Assembly (NCBI GenBank): GCA_045617505.1
Contig: JAZLIS010000094.1
Location: 1 to 64,000, forward strand
Reading direction: 5' to 3'
DNA length: 64,000 nucleotides
DNA from: Cacconaster sp045617505
GTDB lineage: Bacteria; Bacteroidota; Bacteroidia; Bacteroidales; UBA932
Shown: positions 7,364 through 16,111 of the stretch, in pieces
Layout: each line of letters starts with the position of its first letter
How positions within the stretch are numbered: position 1 is the stretch's first letter
The notes under the pieces: model-generated
Told to the model about the DNA's origin: nothing
Databases searched by the model: none
The model's input: the letters and a program-made list of their open reading frames with translations, nothing else
Program-made: the position numbers and the translations under genes

Positions 7364-7615
7364 TCAAATTCTCCTGTCAGTTTCATCAGGTTCCTCCTTA
7401 TCCCATTTTTCCATAGCATTACACACTCCTATGAGTGCTTCCTTTACATAGAAAGGGACTTCTTGCCCACCAGAATTACCAACACCAATCCTTACGCATT
7501 CCATATACACTTTCTGCTTTGGAAGATTAAAGGTTATGCAGATGTCTCCGTCTCCTACACCACGAAGAAACCAGACCTTGTTTCCGTCACCGTTTAATGA
7601 AATCAACTCTTTCAT
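7364..7615 (-). CDS. Hypothetical protein, 83 aa
   Basis: A small protein beginning MKELISLNGDGNKVWFLRG and rich in beta-strand patterns (VWFLRGVGDGDICITF). It ends in an acidic helix. No family recognised. It is packed one base upstream of the next gene in the leftward operon. Confidence 0.55.
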   Translation of the reverse strand: MKELISLNGDGNKVWFLRGVGDGDICITFNLPKQKVYMECVRIGVGNSGGQEVPFYVKEALIGVCNAMEKWDKEEPDETDRRI

Positions 7616-7639
7616 AAAATTGTATGATTTGAATGTTTG

Positions 7640-7831
7640 TTATTTCTGGAACAGGGAATCGTGATTGATTATGTCCGGTGCCCATTGTATGCTATCTTCC
7701 ACAAGTGCCTGATAAAACTTGCCCGTTGTGGCCTTGTGCTTACCCAATTCAAACCAATGTTTGAACTTTGCACGCTGAACGAATATCCTGTGAACTCCGT
7801 TCGCATCTTTTTCTATCCTTGCTTTTACCAT
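7640..7831 (-). CDS. Hypothetical protein, 63 aa
   Basis: A small basic protein (MVKARIEKDANGVHRIFVQ) with a beta-hairpin-like N-terminus. It is preceded by the 136-residue gene with a 1-base gap. Family unknown; a nucleic-acid-binding role is possible from its charge only. Confidence 0.55.
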   Translation of the reverse strand: MVKARIEKDANGVHRIFVQRAKFKHWFELGKHKATTGKFYQALVEDSIQWAPDIINHDSLFQK

Positions 7832-7832
7832 A

Positions 7833-8243
7833 TCACTTGATTTTTGAGAATGGTTCAGTCTGACCTATGGTATTGTCAAAATCTGACAATAGCTCTGATT
7901 GCCCGTGTTCTTTGAGGAATATGCGCAGCTGGGTATAGTGCTGGTGATTTGTCAATTTGCTGGCTTGGAAGCGAAGGGACTTGCGCTTGTCTGCGATTTG
8001 CTGAATCTCAATGTTGATCTGCCTCTTCCTTTCTCGTGTAATGGCCCAATTTTCCAACTCCAGCATAAGTTTGCGCTGCTTATAGGATAATTCCGTTTCC
8101 TCATTGCGAAGCACGTCATTCAAGCCAATTGACAACTCGGCCCTGACGGACCGGCGGATGCTGTCCAAGTCAAGAATCTTGCTTTCTGTTATGCACGCAA
8201 TCACCCGTTCCGTGCAAGTGTCTATGAATTGCTCAATGTTCAT
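7833..8243 (-). CDS. Helical protein, 136 aa
   Basis: The start at ATG 8243 (MNIEQFIDTCTERVIACI) lies one base after the methyltransferase stop. Residues 55-110 are strongly helical and charged (RKLMLELENWAITRERKRQ), a likely coiled coil. It may act with the neighbouring methyltransferase or replication proteins, but there is no direct evidence for this. Confidence 0.6.
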   Translation of the reverse strand: MNIEQFIDTCTERVIACITESKILDLDSIRRSVRAELSIGLNDVLRNEETELSYKQRKLMLELENWAITRERKRQINIEIQQIADKRKSLRFQASKLTNHQHYTQLRIFLKEHGQSELLSDFDNTIGQTEPFSKIK

Positions 8244-8244
8244 A

Positions 8245-8964
8245 TCAGATTTCAAACAATGTTAGTTGGCGGCTAATCCTGCCGTTTTGTTCTTCTATGC
8301 CAAACACCTCTTCCTGAAATCGTTTCTCCTGTGCGTCATAGTAATATTTGTCTTTCTCGCAGCCGAAGAAATCAAGACCGAGTTTGTATGCGACTATCCG
8401 TGAGCTGCCGGAACCGAGGTGAGTATCAAGAATCCTGTAACCAGGCAGTGCGTAATTCTTGAAAAGCCAATGATATAATGCCTTCGGTTTCTGTGTCGGG
8501 TGGATGCGCTTTTCGTTGAGGGCCTTGTTTCCCTGCATCCTGTCTCCGTGTTCAAGGCTCTCTCCCTGCATCATTCCATTCCACATATACCGGAACAGCC
8601 TCACTGAATCAAAAATGTCAGTCGCGGCAATCTCACAATCCGAAAATGTAGAAGAACCGTTGACTTTATCCCAGACAATGCGACCCGGGGAGAAGATGAA
8701 GTCATAATAATTACATCCCCACACGATATAATGCTTTGATATGCGCAGCAGTTCTTCAAAGTATTCCTTGCCGGGCACTTCCCATTGTTCGCAAGGTTTA
8801 TACAGCCGCAATACACCTATCTTCGACTCCTTATTCCCATAGAACTTCCTGCGCTCTGGACCGCTGAAATACGGAGGGTCAACAACTGCCAGGTCAAAGG
8901 ACTTGTCAGGTTGCTCTCTCATATAGTTGAGGCAATCGCCGAAGTATATTTCACTTGTAGGCAT
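8245..8964 (-). CDS. Amino-type DNA methyltransferase (N6-adenine or N4-cytosine), 239 aa
   Basis: The start at ATG 8964 (MPTSEIYFGDCLNYMREQP) follows the stop of the DUF4373 gene by 2 bases. Motif IV, VVDPPYF, is near residue 30. The FxGxG-equivalent motif I lies near the C-terminus (ILDTHLGSGSSR), after TQKPKALY. This order (DPPY first, then the SAM-binding motif) is that of beta-class methyltransferases. The product transfers methyl to an exocyclic amino group of adenine or cytosine in DNA. It has no restriction partner. Roles in antirestriction or replication timing are plausible. Confidence 0.85.
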   Translation of the reverse strand: MPTSEIYFGDCLNYMREQPDKSFDLAVVDPPYFSGPERRKFYGNKESKIGVLRLYKPCEQWEVPGKEYFEELLRISKHYIVWGCNYYDFIFSPGRIVWDKVNGSSTFSDCEIAATDIFDSVRLFRYMWNGMMQGESLEHGDRMQGNKALNEKRIHPTQKPKALYHWLFKNYALPGYRILDTHLGSGSSRIVAYKLGLDFFGCEKDKYYYDAQEKRFQEEVFGIEEQNGRISRQLTLFEI

Positions 8965-8966
8965 AC

Positions 8967-9977
8967 CTATTTCAGATAACTGAACTGCATTGTCTTTCCT
9001 GAAAGGATGGGAGTGAGCAGCGGCCTTGTCTGCTCCTTGTTTGCCAGAAGGAAGTCCGCAACTGCCTTGCTGCAAGTCAACAGATGAAACTCTTTCCGGT
9101 TCGGGCCGTAGGGGTCATATACCTTGTCTGGGGAGAAGTTCAGCCTGTCATCTAAGAATGGCATCAGTTCTTCCTTCGTGAGGTGCATTTCGTTCTTCGC
9201 GAAGTCATACACTGTTTTCCAGGCAGACAGGAAGTCAGTTTTGAACCGCTTACGGGAATCCAAAGAGCCGTCATCGCATTTCTGCGACCACATTTCTGCT
9301 GCTGCAATCCTTTGGTCGGCATTCATCGAAGCCCAATTCCTGCCGCTGGTAAGATTGTAGTTCACCAATTTCTTGAACTGCTTGCACGGCGCAATATAAT
9401 TCCTGTTGAAGAAAAAGAATGAGATAATCTCAAGTTCAATCTCTTCATCACTCGGTTGAGGCTTATGGGAGTTGCGGCGTTGAGGCCGCGTCTGGTTGTT
9501 TGCCGACATCGGCACCGGAGGACACTCGGCCGGGGTCGGCTGATCCGGCACCGCATCGGCATCAATAAATCTGACATTCGAGACGGATGATACATCAATG
9601 AGCAGAATATCCTTCCGCAAACGTATTTCCTGTCTCCGCTTTGCCGCCTCAATATACCTTGTCTGGATGCCTCTTGAAGTGAGCACGCAGGACGAGTCGT
9701 ACACCCCTTTGTCGAAGAAGGAACGTCTGACCAACCCTTTGACAACCTCATCCACCAGGCTGGGACTAAAACCTGCACCTAATCTTCTTGCGAACAATAG
9801 ACACTCGTCTTGACCCCATTGGCAGTAATATCCTTCTGAGTTGTAAATCTTGCAAAGCAGGCGGATGGCGATATATGACCCTTTCTCCCCGAACTCCCCT
9901 TCGATAAGTGCGACCTTATCATCCTCAAAGAAATTCGTGTTGAACGGGAAATAATCAATGCCGGAATTATTTTTCAT
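8967..9977 (-). CDS. DUF4373-domain replication protein, 336 aa
   Basis: The N-terminal domain begins with the typical YFPFNTNFFEDDKVALIEGE pattern of DUF4373 (Lin1244/Lin1753-like), a winged-helix type domain found in replication initiators and DnaD-like proteins of Bacteroidetes phages. A Pro-rich, polar linker follows (about residues 150-180). The C-terminal region (about 190-290) is helical with a Trp-rich pattern that resembles a DnaD-type module. Its position between a VRR-NUC nuclease, a helicase and RecT supports a role in loading the replication machinery at an origin. No origin is apparent inside the gene. Confidence 0.8.
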   Translation of the reverse strand: MKNNSGIDYFPFNTNFFEDDKVALIEGEFGEKGSYIAIRLLCKIYNSEGYYCQWGQDECLLFARRLGAGFSPSLVDEVVKGLVRRSFFDKGVYDSSCVLTSRGIQTRYIEAAKRRQEIRLRKDILLIDVSSVSNVRFIDADAVPDQPTPAECPPVPMSANNQTRPQRRNSHKPQPSDEEIELEIISFFFFNRNYIAPCKQFKKLVNYNLTSGRNWASMNADQRIAAAEMWSQKCDDGSLDSRKRFKTDFLSAWKTVYDFAKNEMHLTKEELMPFLDDRLNFSPDKVYDPYGPNRKEFHLLTCSKAVADFLLANKEQTRPLLTPILSGKTMQFSYLK

Positions 9978-10459
9978 ACAGTCAATAAATAGTTCTGAAC
10001 TTCGTACATAAATTCATCGAGAGAACGGCATACGACATACTTGTACCCTGCGCTCTCGGCAAGTGCCTGCCATTCTTTCTGCTCATCAGACTGCTTCCCT
10101 TTCGGGGTTTTCATTTCGATAAGCAGCGCACCGTACAGGCTGTTTTTCTGAAGCAGAATCAAATCTGCCACACCGGAAACTGCACCCTCTTCCTTCAATC
10201 TCTGTCCGGATGGACACCAGCTCTTGACACCGTACTTTGTCATCTTCGTGACAGTCTCCCTCTTTTCACCGTTTGGAACGGCAAAAAGGAGATTGGCTAT
10301 CCGGCTGTGCTGGAAACGGAACCAATCCACGCACTGCACCTGAATGTCGTGTTCCTTGATGTCGGGAACCAGGGCCTTCTTTGCAGTCTTTTTGTTCTGC
10401 GCCTCGGCAAGCTGGCGCATTATGGCTTTCCTCGCCTTCTCGTTATCTATCTTCTCCAT
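9974..10459 (-). CDS. VRR-NUC nuclease, 161 aa
   Basis: The start at ATG 10459 (MEKIDNEKARKAIMRQLAE) is inside the helicase 3' end by 17 bases; an earlier start lacks support. The core of the PD-(D/E)xK fold is visible as GVADLILL followed by LIEMKTPKGKQSDEQ. The E-x-K and downstream Q fit the VRR-NUC family, which cleaves structured DNA such as flaps or Holliday-type junctions. It sits beside an SNF2 helicase in a pair commonly found together in phage replication clusters. Confidence 0.85.
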   Translation of the reverse strand: MEKIDNEKARKAIMRQLAEAQNKKTAKKALVPDIKEHDIQVQCVDWFRFQHSRIANLLFAVPNGEKRETVTKMTKYGVKSWCPSGQRLKEEGAVSGVADLILLQKNSLYGALLIEMKTPKGKQSDEQKEWQALAESAGYKYVVCRSLDEFMYEVQNYLLTV

Positions 10460-11870
10460 TCTCAAACAGGTTAAAGAACGAATCAACCAATTCGTCAAAG
10501 TATTGTGTCTCGGTCGGGATGTCATCATCAGCGGCCATAATCTCATTGGCAATGGCCTTCTTCGTGTGGATGATCCGATATAATGCGTGGTCTATTGTCC
10601 CCTTTGCAATCAGATAGTAACAGGTCACGTTATCCTTCTGGCCGATACGGTGCGCCCGGTCCTCGCATTGGCAACAATCTGAATATGTCCAGGGGAATTC
10701 TACAAACGCCACATTCGATGAAGCTGTAAGTGTGAGACCAACGCCGGCGGCCTTGATGGAGCAAATAATCAGCTGGGCCTGTCCTTTCTGGAACGCATCA
10801 ACGGCGGCTTGTTTCTCGATAGCACTATCTCGTCCTGTAACCTTGACGGCAGACGGAAAAGCCTTCATCAGATCATCAACGATTTCGTGATATGAGCAGA
10901 AAAGAATGAGCGGCTTGCCTGAAGCAAGAAAGACATTCACAAAATCAATGGCTTGCTTGACCTTGCCCTTTGCTGCAAGGCTGCGGAGCGTCATAAACTG
11001 AACGAGTGCCTTCATCCGCATCTTGCGGCGTATTTCCCGGTCTGAACAGTAACGATACTCGCGGAGGAACTGTGCAAGGTCATTTTGGGCCATCATATAT
11101 TCCTCTCCGTTGGATATGTCAACATACAGGTCAACCCGTGTCTTGTCAGGTAACTGCGTGAGAACCTTTGCCTTTTCGCGCCGTATCATACAACGGCCGT
11201 ACAACTCTTGTGACAGGTCGGTCAGGTTCTCGCCTTCGCCGTATCTGCTCATAAAAGTGGCGCGGCCTCCGAACTCATTTAGCCTTCCCATAATTGAGAG
11301 CTGAGCGACAAGATCCTCCGGACGGTTAACGACAGGAGTACCGGAAAGAAGAATTATCCATTCCTTGCCATTGACAATACCTTTCGTGAACATCGTCTGT
11401 TGTGCGGACGGATCCTTCACCCTGTGTGATTCGTCAATGATGACGGATTTGAACAATCCTATCTGGGGGCAGAACACTACGTCTTTCAGCCTGAATTCCT
11501 TTGAATCGGAAGTGATGTCCCAAACGAAATATTTTCGCAGTGATTCGTAGTTGACGATAGCGACCTTCTGCATCCCTTTCATCTGGAGCAGGTACGGCCA
11601 AGTGGTCTTTGTCTGGTTGTCGAGGATGAGCGCTTTCTTGTCGGTGAACTTCTCGAATTCGCGCTGCCAATTTATCTTCAGGGACGAGGGGCAGATCACC
11701 AGGCACGGATAGGCGTTTGCCGTGTCAACGATTCCGATACTCTGCAAAGTCTTACCAAGGCCAGGCTCATCACCAATGAACAGGCGCTTGTGCGAGAGTC
11801 CATATACGATGCCCTCCTTCTGGTACTCGTAAGGTTCTATCTTCAGATTATGTTTCAGTTCCGTACTCAT
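10443..11870 (-). CDS. SNF2-type DNA helicase, 475 aa
   Basis: An SF2 ATPase. Walker A is DEPGLGKTLQS, motif II is IIDESHRVKD (DESH), motif III is LLSGTPV, and motif VI near the C-terminus is CEDRAHRIGQKDNV. Length and motif order match short SNF2-family translocases of phages. It probably remodels DNA during replication or recombination with the adjacent VRR-NUC nuclease, whose start it overlaps. The N-terminus (MSTELKHNLKIEPYEYQKEG) holds the Q-like motif. Confidence 0.9.
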   Translation of the reverse strand: MSTELKHNLKIEPYEYQKEGIVYGLSHKRLFIGDEPGLGKTLQSIGIVDTANAYPCLVICPSSLKINWQREFEKFTDKKALILDNQTKTTWPYLLQMKGMQKVAIVNYESLRKYFVWDITSDSKEFRLKDVVFCPQIGLFKSVIIDESHRVKDPSAQQTMFTKGIVNGKEWIILLSGTPVVNRPEDLVAQLSIMGRLNEFGGRATFMSRYGEGENLTDLSQELYGRCMIRREKAKVLTQLPDKTRVDLYVDISNGEEYMMAQNDLAQFLREYRYCSDREIRRKMRMKALVQFMTLRSLAAKGKVKQAIDFVNVFLASGKPLILFCSYHEIVDDLMKAFPSAVKVTGRDSAIEKQAAVDAFQKGQAQLIICSIKAAGVGLTLTASSNVAFVEFPWTYSDCCQCEDRAHRIGQKDNVTCYYLIAKGTIDHALYRIIHTKKAIANEIMAADDDIPTETQYFDELVDSFFNLFENGEDR

Positions 11871-12301
11871 TTGAAGTTTACTATTTCATCAACGATTTCC
11901 TGACGTGTGGTGCCGGGAAGGTACTTGTTCAGTATGGTGTCTAAGCAACGGTCATAAAAGGTCTCGAATTCGTGCTGGTCCATTGAAGCGAAGGATATGC
12001 TCTTTGTCACAACTACGGCCCGGCTTCCGTGATATACGACGTTCGCATATCCGAGGTCAAGTTTCAGGCAGGCGAGCATATCATCTTCGCTATGGATATT
12101 GAGCATCAGATGCAGACGTTCCGGAAGGTTCTGGAAAGTAAGACGCACAAGAGCGAAGAATTTCTTGTGAAATTCATAGTTCCTGGGAAGAGTGATTGAA
12201 CACTTGACAACGCTTCCTTCGCGAAGCCGTTGCTTCTCGTCATAGTCGCTGTCATACATTGGAATCAGCCCTTGTGCAGTCACTTTGCAGAATATATCCA
12301 T
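11867..12301 (-). CDS. DUF1367-family protein, 144 aa
   Basis: The segment LPRNYEFHKKFFALVRLTFQ, near residues 38-57, matches the conserved core of DUF1367, a family found in replication and recombination clusters of phages. The rest of the protein is helical. Biochemical function is unknown. The start overlaps the 3' end neighbour by 4 bases (ATGA), showing coupling with the helicase. Confidence 0.7.
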   Translation of the reverse strand: MDIFCKVTAQGLIPMYDSDYDEKQRLREGSVVKCSITLPRNYEFHKKFFALVRLTFQNLPERLHLMLNIHSEDDMLACLKLDLGYANVVYHGSRAVVVTKSISFASMDQHEFETFYDRCLDTILNKYLPGTTRQEIVDEIVNFK

Positions 12302-12304
12302 TGC

Positions 12305-12967
12305 TTACAGGTTGAGGCACCAATACTGAAATGCTAATTCATCGTATTTGTCCTTGCCACGCTGATATGTGGCATCACCTCTTCTTATGAACACCTTGAA
12401 GATGTGGAAGTTCTTTTTGCTTATGGCATAGACAAAATCCTTGTCGGAGTGGGCTATGTCCATATACCAGGCACGGCTGCGGTCGATGTCGAAATAGTCG
12501 TATGCTTCCTCGAATTCCGCCTGGCTGCTGGCCGATGTCGTTTTGAGATCTCCGCCGAATCCGAACTTCGAGAGCCACCAATCCCACTTGCAGCGCGTGT
12601 CCAGCGTGAAGGGGAATCCGCCGTACTCAAACTTCTGGGCCTTGTTGACCATCACCGTCTGTGTATCTGCCAATTGCAGGACGTTGGCAAGGAAAGGGTC
12701 GTGTTTGGCGTATGAGCGCAGCGAGCGGAACATTTCTTCGCCGAAGCGGAATTCATCTTCCGAATACTGCACGTCATCAACGGTGTAGCGATAGTAGTTG
12801 ACTCTGTCTGGTTCAGTGATAATGGCATCAACCAGATTCCCCAGACGGAACGCACGTTCTTTGTCTCCGTACTCCGGGTGAGGGTGCAGGAGATTCTTCA
12901 AGGCCGTGAGGTCAGAATTACTGACCTCAGACCTCAAATAGTATTCGTCCGGATTATGATTGCCCAT
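12305..12967 (-). CDS. RecE-like PD-(D/E)xK exonuclease, 220 aa
   Basis: The N-terminal half has the DLTALKNLLHPHPEYG pattern typical of DUF3799/RecE-like nucleases. Catalytic residues are likely those in FGGDLKTTS (D-x-K) near residue 140, followed by the conserved AWYMDIA and Y-rich segment. It would degrade one strand of double-stranded DNA to yield a 3' tail for RecT, encoded two genes upstream. The protein is shorter than E. coli RecE and contains only the nuclease part. Confidence 0.7.
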   Translation of the reverse strand: MGNHNPDEYYLRSEVSNSDLTALKNLLHPHPEYGDKERAFRLGNLVDAIITEPDRVNYYRYTVDDVQYSEDEFRFGEEMFRSLRSYAKHDPFLANVLQLADTQTVMVNKAQKFEYGGFPFTLDTRCKWDWWLSKFGFGGDLKTTSASSQAEFEEAYDYFDIDRSRAWYMDIAHSDKDFVYAISKKNFHIFKVFIRRGDATYQRGKDKYDELAFQYWCLNL

Positions 12968-12968
12968 A

Positions 12969-14195
12969 TCAGCGTGCTTTTACTTCTTCCAGATATTCTA
13001 TGTGCTCGCTCTGAATCCTGATAGGGGAGACCTTATCGTTGGCGAGTTTCTCGGCGAAGGTGATCTGCTGCTTGAAGGTCTTGTCCAACTCTTCCTTTGT
13101 CATCGTGCATCCCACCTTGGTCCACCATAGTCCGAATACCTCGGAGTAACCCTCTATGTTGAGGATGTTCATCTTGAGTTTGACGGAGGATTTCGGCTGG
13201 TATGCCGGGCAAGCGTCTCCCTGATGATTGCCGGTCTCGGCTCCAGATGCTCCGAATAGGCTGTCCATCTGGCTGCTCTGCTGTGCGAACTCCTTCGCTT
13301 TCTTTTCCTCTTCCTCGCGCTTCTTGCGCTCTTCCTCGCGTCTGCGTGCTTCGGCTTCTTCCCTGGCGGCTATCTCTGCCTTGCGGCGTGCCGCCTCTTC
13401 TGCAGATGCTTTGGCAATTGCTTCAAGTTCGCGCTTCTTTGAAGGAAGCCTGTTAATATAATCATCACGAGTGTTCTCAATTTCGAACTTGTATTGCTCC
13501 CTGAGTTTTCCTTCCTGAACCGTTGTAATCTCCTGGCGGATTGCGGACAGCTCCTGCTTCGTCAAGGTAAGAGGGAGACGGACGGAACTCATAAAACGTG
13601 TATTCCAATCTTTCGGCAACTCGGTATCGAAATCGCGGATCCGGATTTCATAATCTCCGAAGTTTTCGAGGGTTATGCTGCCAAACAAATTGGTAAGGCT
13701 GTTCAGTGCCTGATTGATGCAGGCATTGTAGAATGATGACAACTCGTTCTCGCAGTCTGCGCGGAAAGTGTTCTTGTCATTCTCTATCTGGATTCGGCGT
13801 GCTTCTTCCTGCCTGCGTCTCTCTTCCTCTTCGCGCTTTTTAGCGGCGTACTGATTGCGAAGCTGCTGCAATTCCGCCGGAATTGTTCCGGCTTTGGTGA
13901 CATCAATGTCATTCTCCATTGTGGTGAATACCTTACGGTAATCGTCCATCAACTTTGTGATAGGGGAACGTGCATCGTTCATCTTCCTGACCGTCTTTTT
14001 CGCCCTGTCAATGAATAGTGCTGCTTCCTGATCCAAAGCATCCGTCATTCCGGAAGCCTTGATTCTTCCCAGCAACTCTTTCCCGAATTCGATGCACTTG
14101 TTATGTGAGGTGAGGTTGCCCTGATACGCCTGCGGCGCGTTCTGGACTATCAGACCGGCATTCTCCGGTGTGATGACTGTTAATTCTCCTGCCAT
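12969..14195 (-). CDS. Coiled-coil protein between RecE-like nuclease and RecT, 408 aa
   Basis: There are long charged helices at about residues 110-140 (KKREEEERRRQEEARRIQ) and 240-310 (EEAARRKAEIAAREEAEARR), with globular ends. The N-terminus (MAGELTVITPENAGLIVQN) is polar and the C-terminal 80 residues contain a Trp pair. Similar coiled-coil proteins often lie between RecE-like and RecT genes (DUF1351 type), but I cannot confirm the family. A scaffold for the recombination complex is a guess. Confidence 0.7.
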   Translation of the reverse strand: MAGELTVITPENAGLIVQNAPQAYQGNLTSHNKCIEFGKELLGRIKASGMTDALDQEAALFIDRAKKTVRKMNDARSPITKLMDDYRKVFTTMENDIDVTKAGTIPAELQQLRNQYAAKKREEEERRRQEEARRIQIENDKNTFRADCENELSSFYNACINQALNSLTNLFGSITLENFGDYEIRIRDFDTELPKDWNTRFMSSVRLPLTLTKQELSAIRQEITTVQEGKLREQYKFEIENTRDDYINRLPSKKRELEAIAKASAEEAARRKAEIAAREEAEARRREEERKKREEEEKKAKEFAQQSSQMDSLFGASGAETGNHQGDACPAYQPKSSVKLKMNILNIEGYSEVFGLWWTKVGCTMTKEELDKTFKQQITFAEKLANDKVSPIRIQSEHIEYLEEVKAR

Positions 14196-14206
14196 AGCTG
14201 TCCAGA

Positions 14207-15178
14207 TTAGAATGCACCGTCATTTGAATCTTCCACCTTCACGCCACCGGAAAAATCCGGCTGGTTTCCGAAAGGCTCTTGGGGCTGCGGCTTCTCTTCT
14301 GGAGCGCCACCTTTCACGCCGTAGTAATCGTCAATCTCCGGTTGAGGCTCTTCCTGCTCGGTCTGCAACTCTGTCCCCTTGCCGATGCGGAGTTTCGGAT
14401 ATGTTTTGAATGCGTGCTTGATGAGCTTGGCGCAGAGGAAACCTGAATCAATGCCAACACCCTGTTCGGGATTGCCGTACAGTTCGTTTGCCTGCCCTTC
14501 CCATTGGTTCGTCTTGTAGTTGTAACGAGTGTTGTTTTTCAGCGAGTAGTTCATCAGGCGCAGCCAATCCTCTTCGTACATTACGGAGTAGTCCACGCTG
14601 CCGTCATTACGGGTGATGCGCAGAAATGCGGCAACGATGTGGCCGGAGGTGTGCGGAAGATGACACGTATAACTTACTGATTTGCGGCCGTCCTTATCGG
14701 AGAAGGAGAACTCATCTTCTGCATATACCAGAGTCGGATTGTCCGCATACCTTATCTGTCCGCAACGTTGGCGCTGGACAAGCTCGCCGTATCCGGAAAT
14801 TGTCAGGACGCAGCGGCCCTCGTAGTCATACACGTTCTTTCCTTTGGCCGCATCGTAGTGCTGTCCTATCTTGGCATTGCGGCCCATAAGATAGCACTGT
14901 GCTCGTGCTCCCGGTTCCAGAGACAGGCCGCAGACGGCAAGGTCTATGAATGCCGTGAAAATGGAGAATGGCGTTGATTTGTCGCGCAGCTCAGGCTTTT
15001 CATCCAGAAGCGCCGAGAAATAACGGCTTTCTTTCTCATAGACGCTCTCCGCGTCCTCGTCCCTCCAGATTGTGGAACGGATCTCGATGAAACGAGACTT
15101 GACGGCTTCGTTCTTTACGATGTCGAGCGGATTCATCTTGTTGATCTGCTCTACCGTCAGTTGAATTGAATTGTTCAT
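14207..15178 (-). CDS. recT: RecT single-strand annealing protein, 323 aa
   Basis: The N-terminus (INKMNPLDIVKNEAVKSRF) and the core (TAFIDLAVCGLSLEPGAR, then CYLMGRN) match RecT/Bet-type annealing proteins. The C-terminal 60 residues are Pro/Gln/Glu-rich and disordered, which is common. It anneals complementary single strands during phage recombination and replication, supplied with 3' tails by the RecE-like nuclease encoded downstream. Its 5' leader contains a tRNA-like element (15213-15313). Confidence 0.9.
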   Translation of the reverse strand: MNNSIQLTVEQINKMNPLDIVKNEAVKSRFIEIRSTIWRDEDAESVYEKESRYFSALLDEKPELRDKSTPFSIFTAFIDLAVCGLSLEPGARAQCYLMGRNAKIGQHYDAAKGKNVYDYEGRCVLTISGYGELVQRQRCGQIRYADNPTLVYAEDEFSFSDKDGRKSVSYTCHLPHTSGHIVAAFLRITRNDGSVDYSVMYEEDWLRLMNYSLKNNTRYNYKTNQWEGQANELYGNPEQGVGIDSGFLCAKLIKHAFKTYPKLRIGKGTELQTEQEEPQPEIDDYYGVKGGAPEEKPQPQEPFGNQPDFSGGVKVEDSNDGAF

Positions 15179-15212
15179 AATACTTGTGTTGTTAAAGTGT
15201 GTAAAACTTTGT

Positions 15213-15313
15213 GGCTACAAGCGGACTCGGACCGCCTTTTGTCCTCTCGATGTCCAGCGCTCGCGTATAAGAAGATTTGACTGAACACCTTCGGCTTCTG
15301 CACCTGCGTAGCC
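15213..15313 (-). ncRNA. tRNA-like element in the recT leader
   Basis: On the minus strand this 101-base stretch begins GGCTACG and ends TGTAGCC, giving a 7-bp acceptor-like stem with one G-U pair. Directly joined to its 3' side is a T-arm-like hairpin with stem GGCGG/CCGCT and 7-base loop TCCGAGT, the spacing of a true tRNA. The 70-base interior is longer than in any normal tRNA and I could not fold a clear D-arm and anticodon arm; a GAAGGT/ATCTTC helix is possible. The bases after the stem are ACA, not CCA. It may be a degenerate tRNA, a tRNA mimic or a structured leader. Confidence 0.4.
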
Positions 15314-15322
15314 TTTTATGTC

Positions 15323-15514
15323 TCAAAGCATCCCTGCCTTGTATTCTTCACGGTGGTACCGGCGCATTATCTCGCTGTGGACTATCCCTTTCCCGAGTGC
15401 AGTCTTGCAATTTCTCTCATCCATTTCTTCCCAGCAGCTCTTTGCGAACTCGGCCCTAATGCGCTCCTGTTCATCTTCCGGCAGACCGGATATGTCGGCA
15501 TATATTGCACTCAT
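15323..15514 (-). CDS. Hypothetical protein, 63 aa
   Basis: The start at ATG 15514 (MSAIYADISGLPEDEQERI) overlaps the upstream gene by 4 bases. The protein is acidic and helical and ends EEYKAGML. Unknown family. It is the last gene before the 140-base leader of recT. Confidence 0.6.
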   Translation of the reverse strand: MSAIYADISGLPEDEQERIRAEFAKSCWEEMDERNCKTALGKGIVHSEIMRRYHREEYKAGML

Positions 15515-15777
15515 AGGTAATCCTGTACTTTGTTCTGCAACTTCCTCAAGACCGTTGTCTGATATTCCAGCTTGCCCGGTCTCTTGCGCGGCTCTATAAG
15601 ACCGGCCCTGCGCCACCTGTCAACGTTGGCCCTGCCGAACATAGAATAAGCCTTTGCCTGGGATACGTACTCCGGATCCGAGCTGCTTGACTTGATGAGT
15701 GTGACAACCCTGACCGCGACATCGTTTATAAATGTCTCATAAGTCACTGTTTTGTCTGCGAATGCCAACTGTATCAT
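15511..15777 (-). CDS. Small HTH-like DNA-binding protein, 88 aa
   Basis: The C-terminal half has a helix-turn-helix-like stretch (KAYSMFGRANVDRWRRAG) followed by a basic Pro/Lys segment (LIEPRKRPGKLEY), similar to excisionase or MerR-type binding motifs. It may regulate early genes or act as an excisionase partner of the integrase. Evidence is limited to this pattern. Confidence 0.55.
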   Translation of the reverse strand: MIQLAFADKTVTYETFINDVAVRVVTLIKSSSSDPEYVSQAKAYSMFGRANVDRWRRAGLIEPRKRPGKLEYQTTVLRKLQNKVQDYL

Positions 15778-15898
15778 TGTCGTTGAACGTGAATATTGGG
15801 ATGTGTCCTGTTTGTGGGTTTACGTAATGTCTGCGCATTTCCTCGCGCATCCTCCGGTATTCCTCATAGAACCCTTCGGGAATTTTGTTCGAGGCCAT
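15737..15898 (-). CDS. Hypothetical protein, 53 aa
   Basis: The start at ATG 15898 (MASNKIPEGFYEEYRRMRE) is preferred to an upstream in-frame ATG at 15919. The product is basic and helical in its first half and ends with a short strand segment. It overlaps the next gene by about 41 bases, which is unusual but seen in compact phage operons. Unknown family. Confidence 0.5.
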   Translation of the reverse strand: MASNKIPEGFYEEYRRMREEMRRHYVNPQTGHIPIFTFNDNDTVGIRRQNSDL

Positions 15899-16109
15899 AA
15901 CTCTCATAACCGTTTTCAATGTTGAAGATTATTACCTGCAGATCCCTGACGAACTGCCTTACTGCATCAACAGGAGTATCTGGAGTGTTGAGGAAGCTCT
16001 TGAACATTACCGGAGAAGAAATGCGATACATTCGCCGGTCTTTCAGGTCTGCTTCGGAGGCCCTGACATTGAAACCGTAGGACTCCAGCTTGCGTAATAT
16101 ACGTGCCAT
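15864..16109 (-). CDS. Hypothetical protein, 81 aa
   Basis: The start at ATG 16109 (MARILRKLESYGFNVRASE) follows the upstream stop by 2 bases. The protein is basic and mixed helix/strand. It overlaps the downstream 53-residue gene by 35 bases. No family recognised. Confidence 0.55.
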   Translation of the reverse strand: MARILRKLESYGFNVRASEADLKDRRMYRISSPVMFKSFLNTPDTPVDAVRQFVRDLQVIIFNIENGYESYGLEQNSRRVL

Positions 16110-16111
16110 TC

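Noticed and set aside
15213..15313. Ordinary functional tRNA gene
   Set aside because: Acceptor and T-arm fit, but the T-loop lacks the usual TTC, no clear anticodon arm can be drawn and the interior is too long; kept only as a tRNA-like element.
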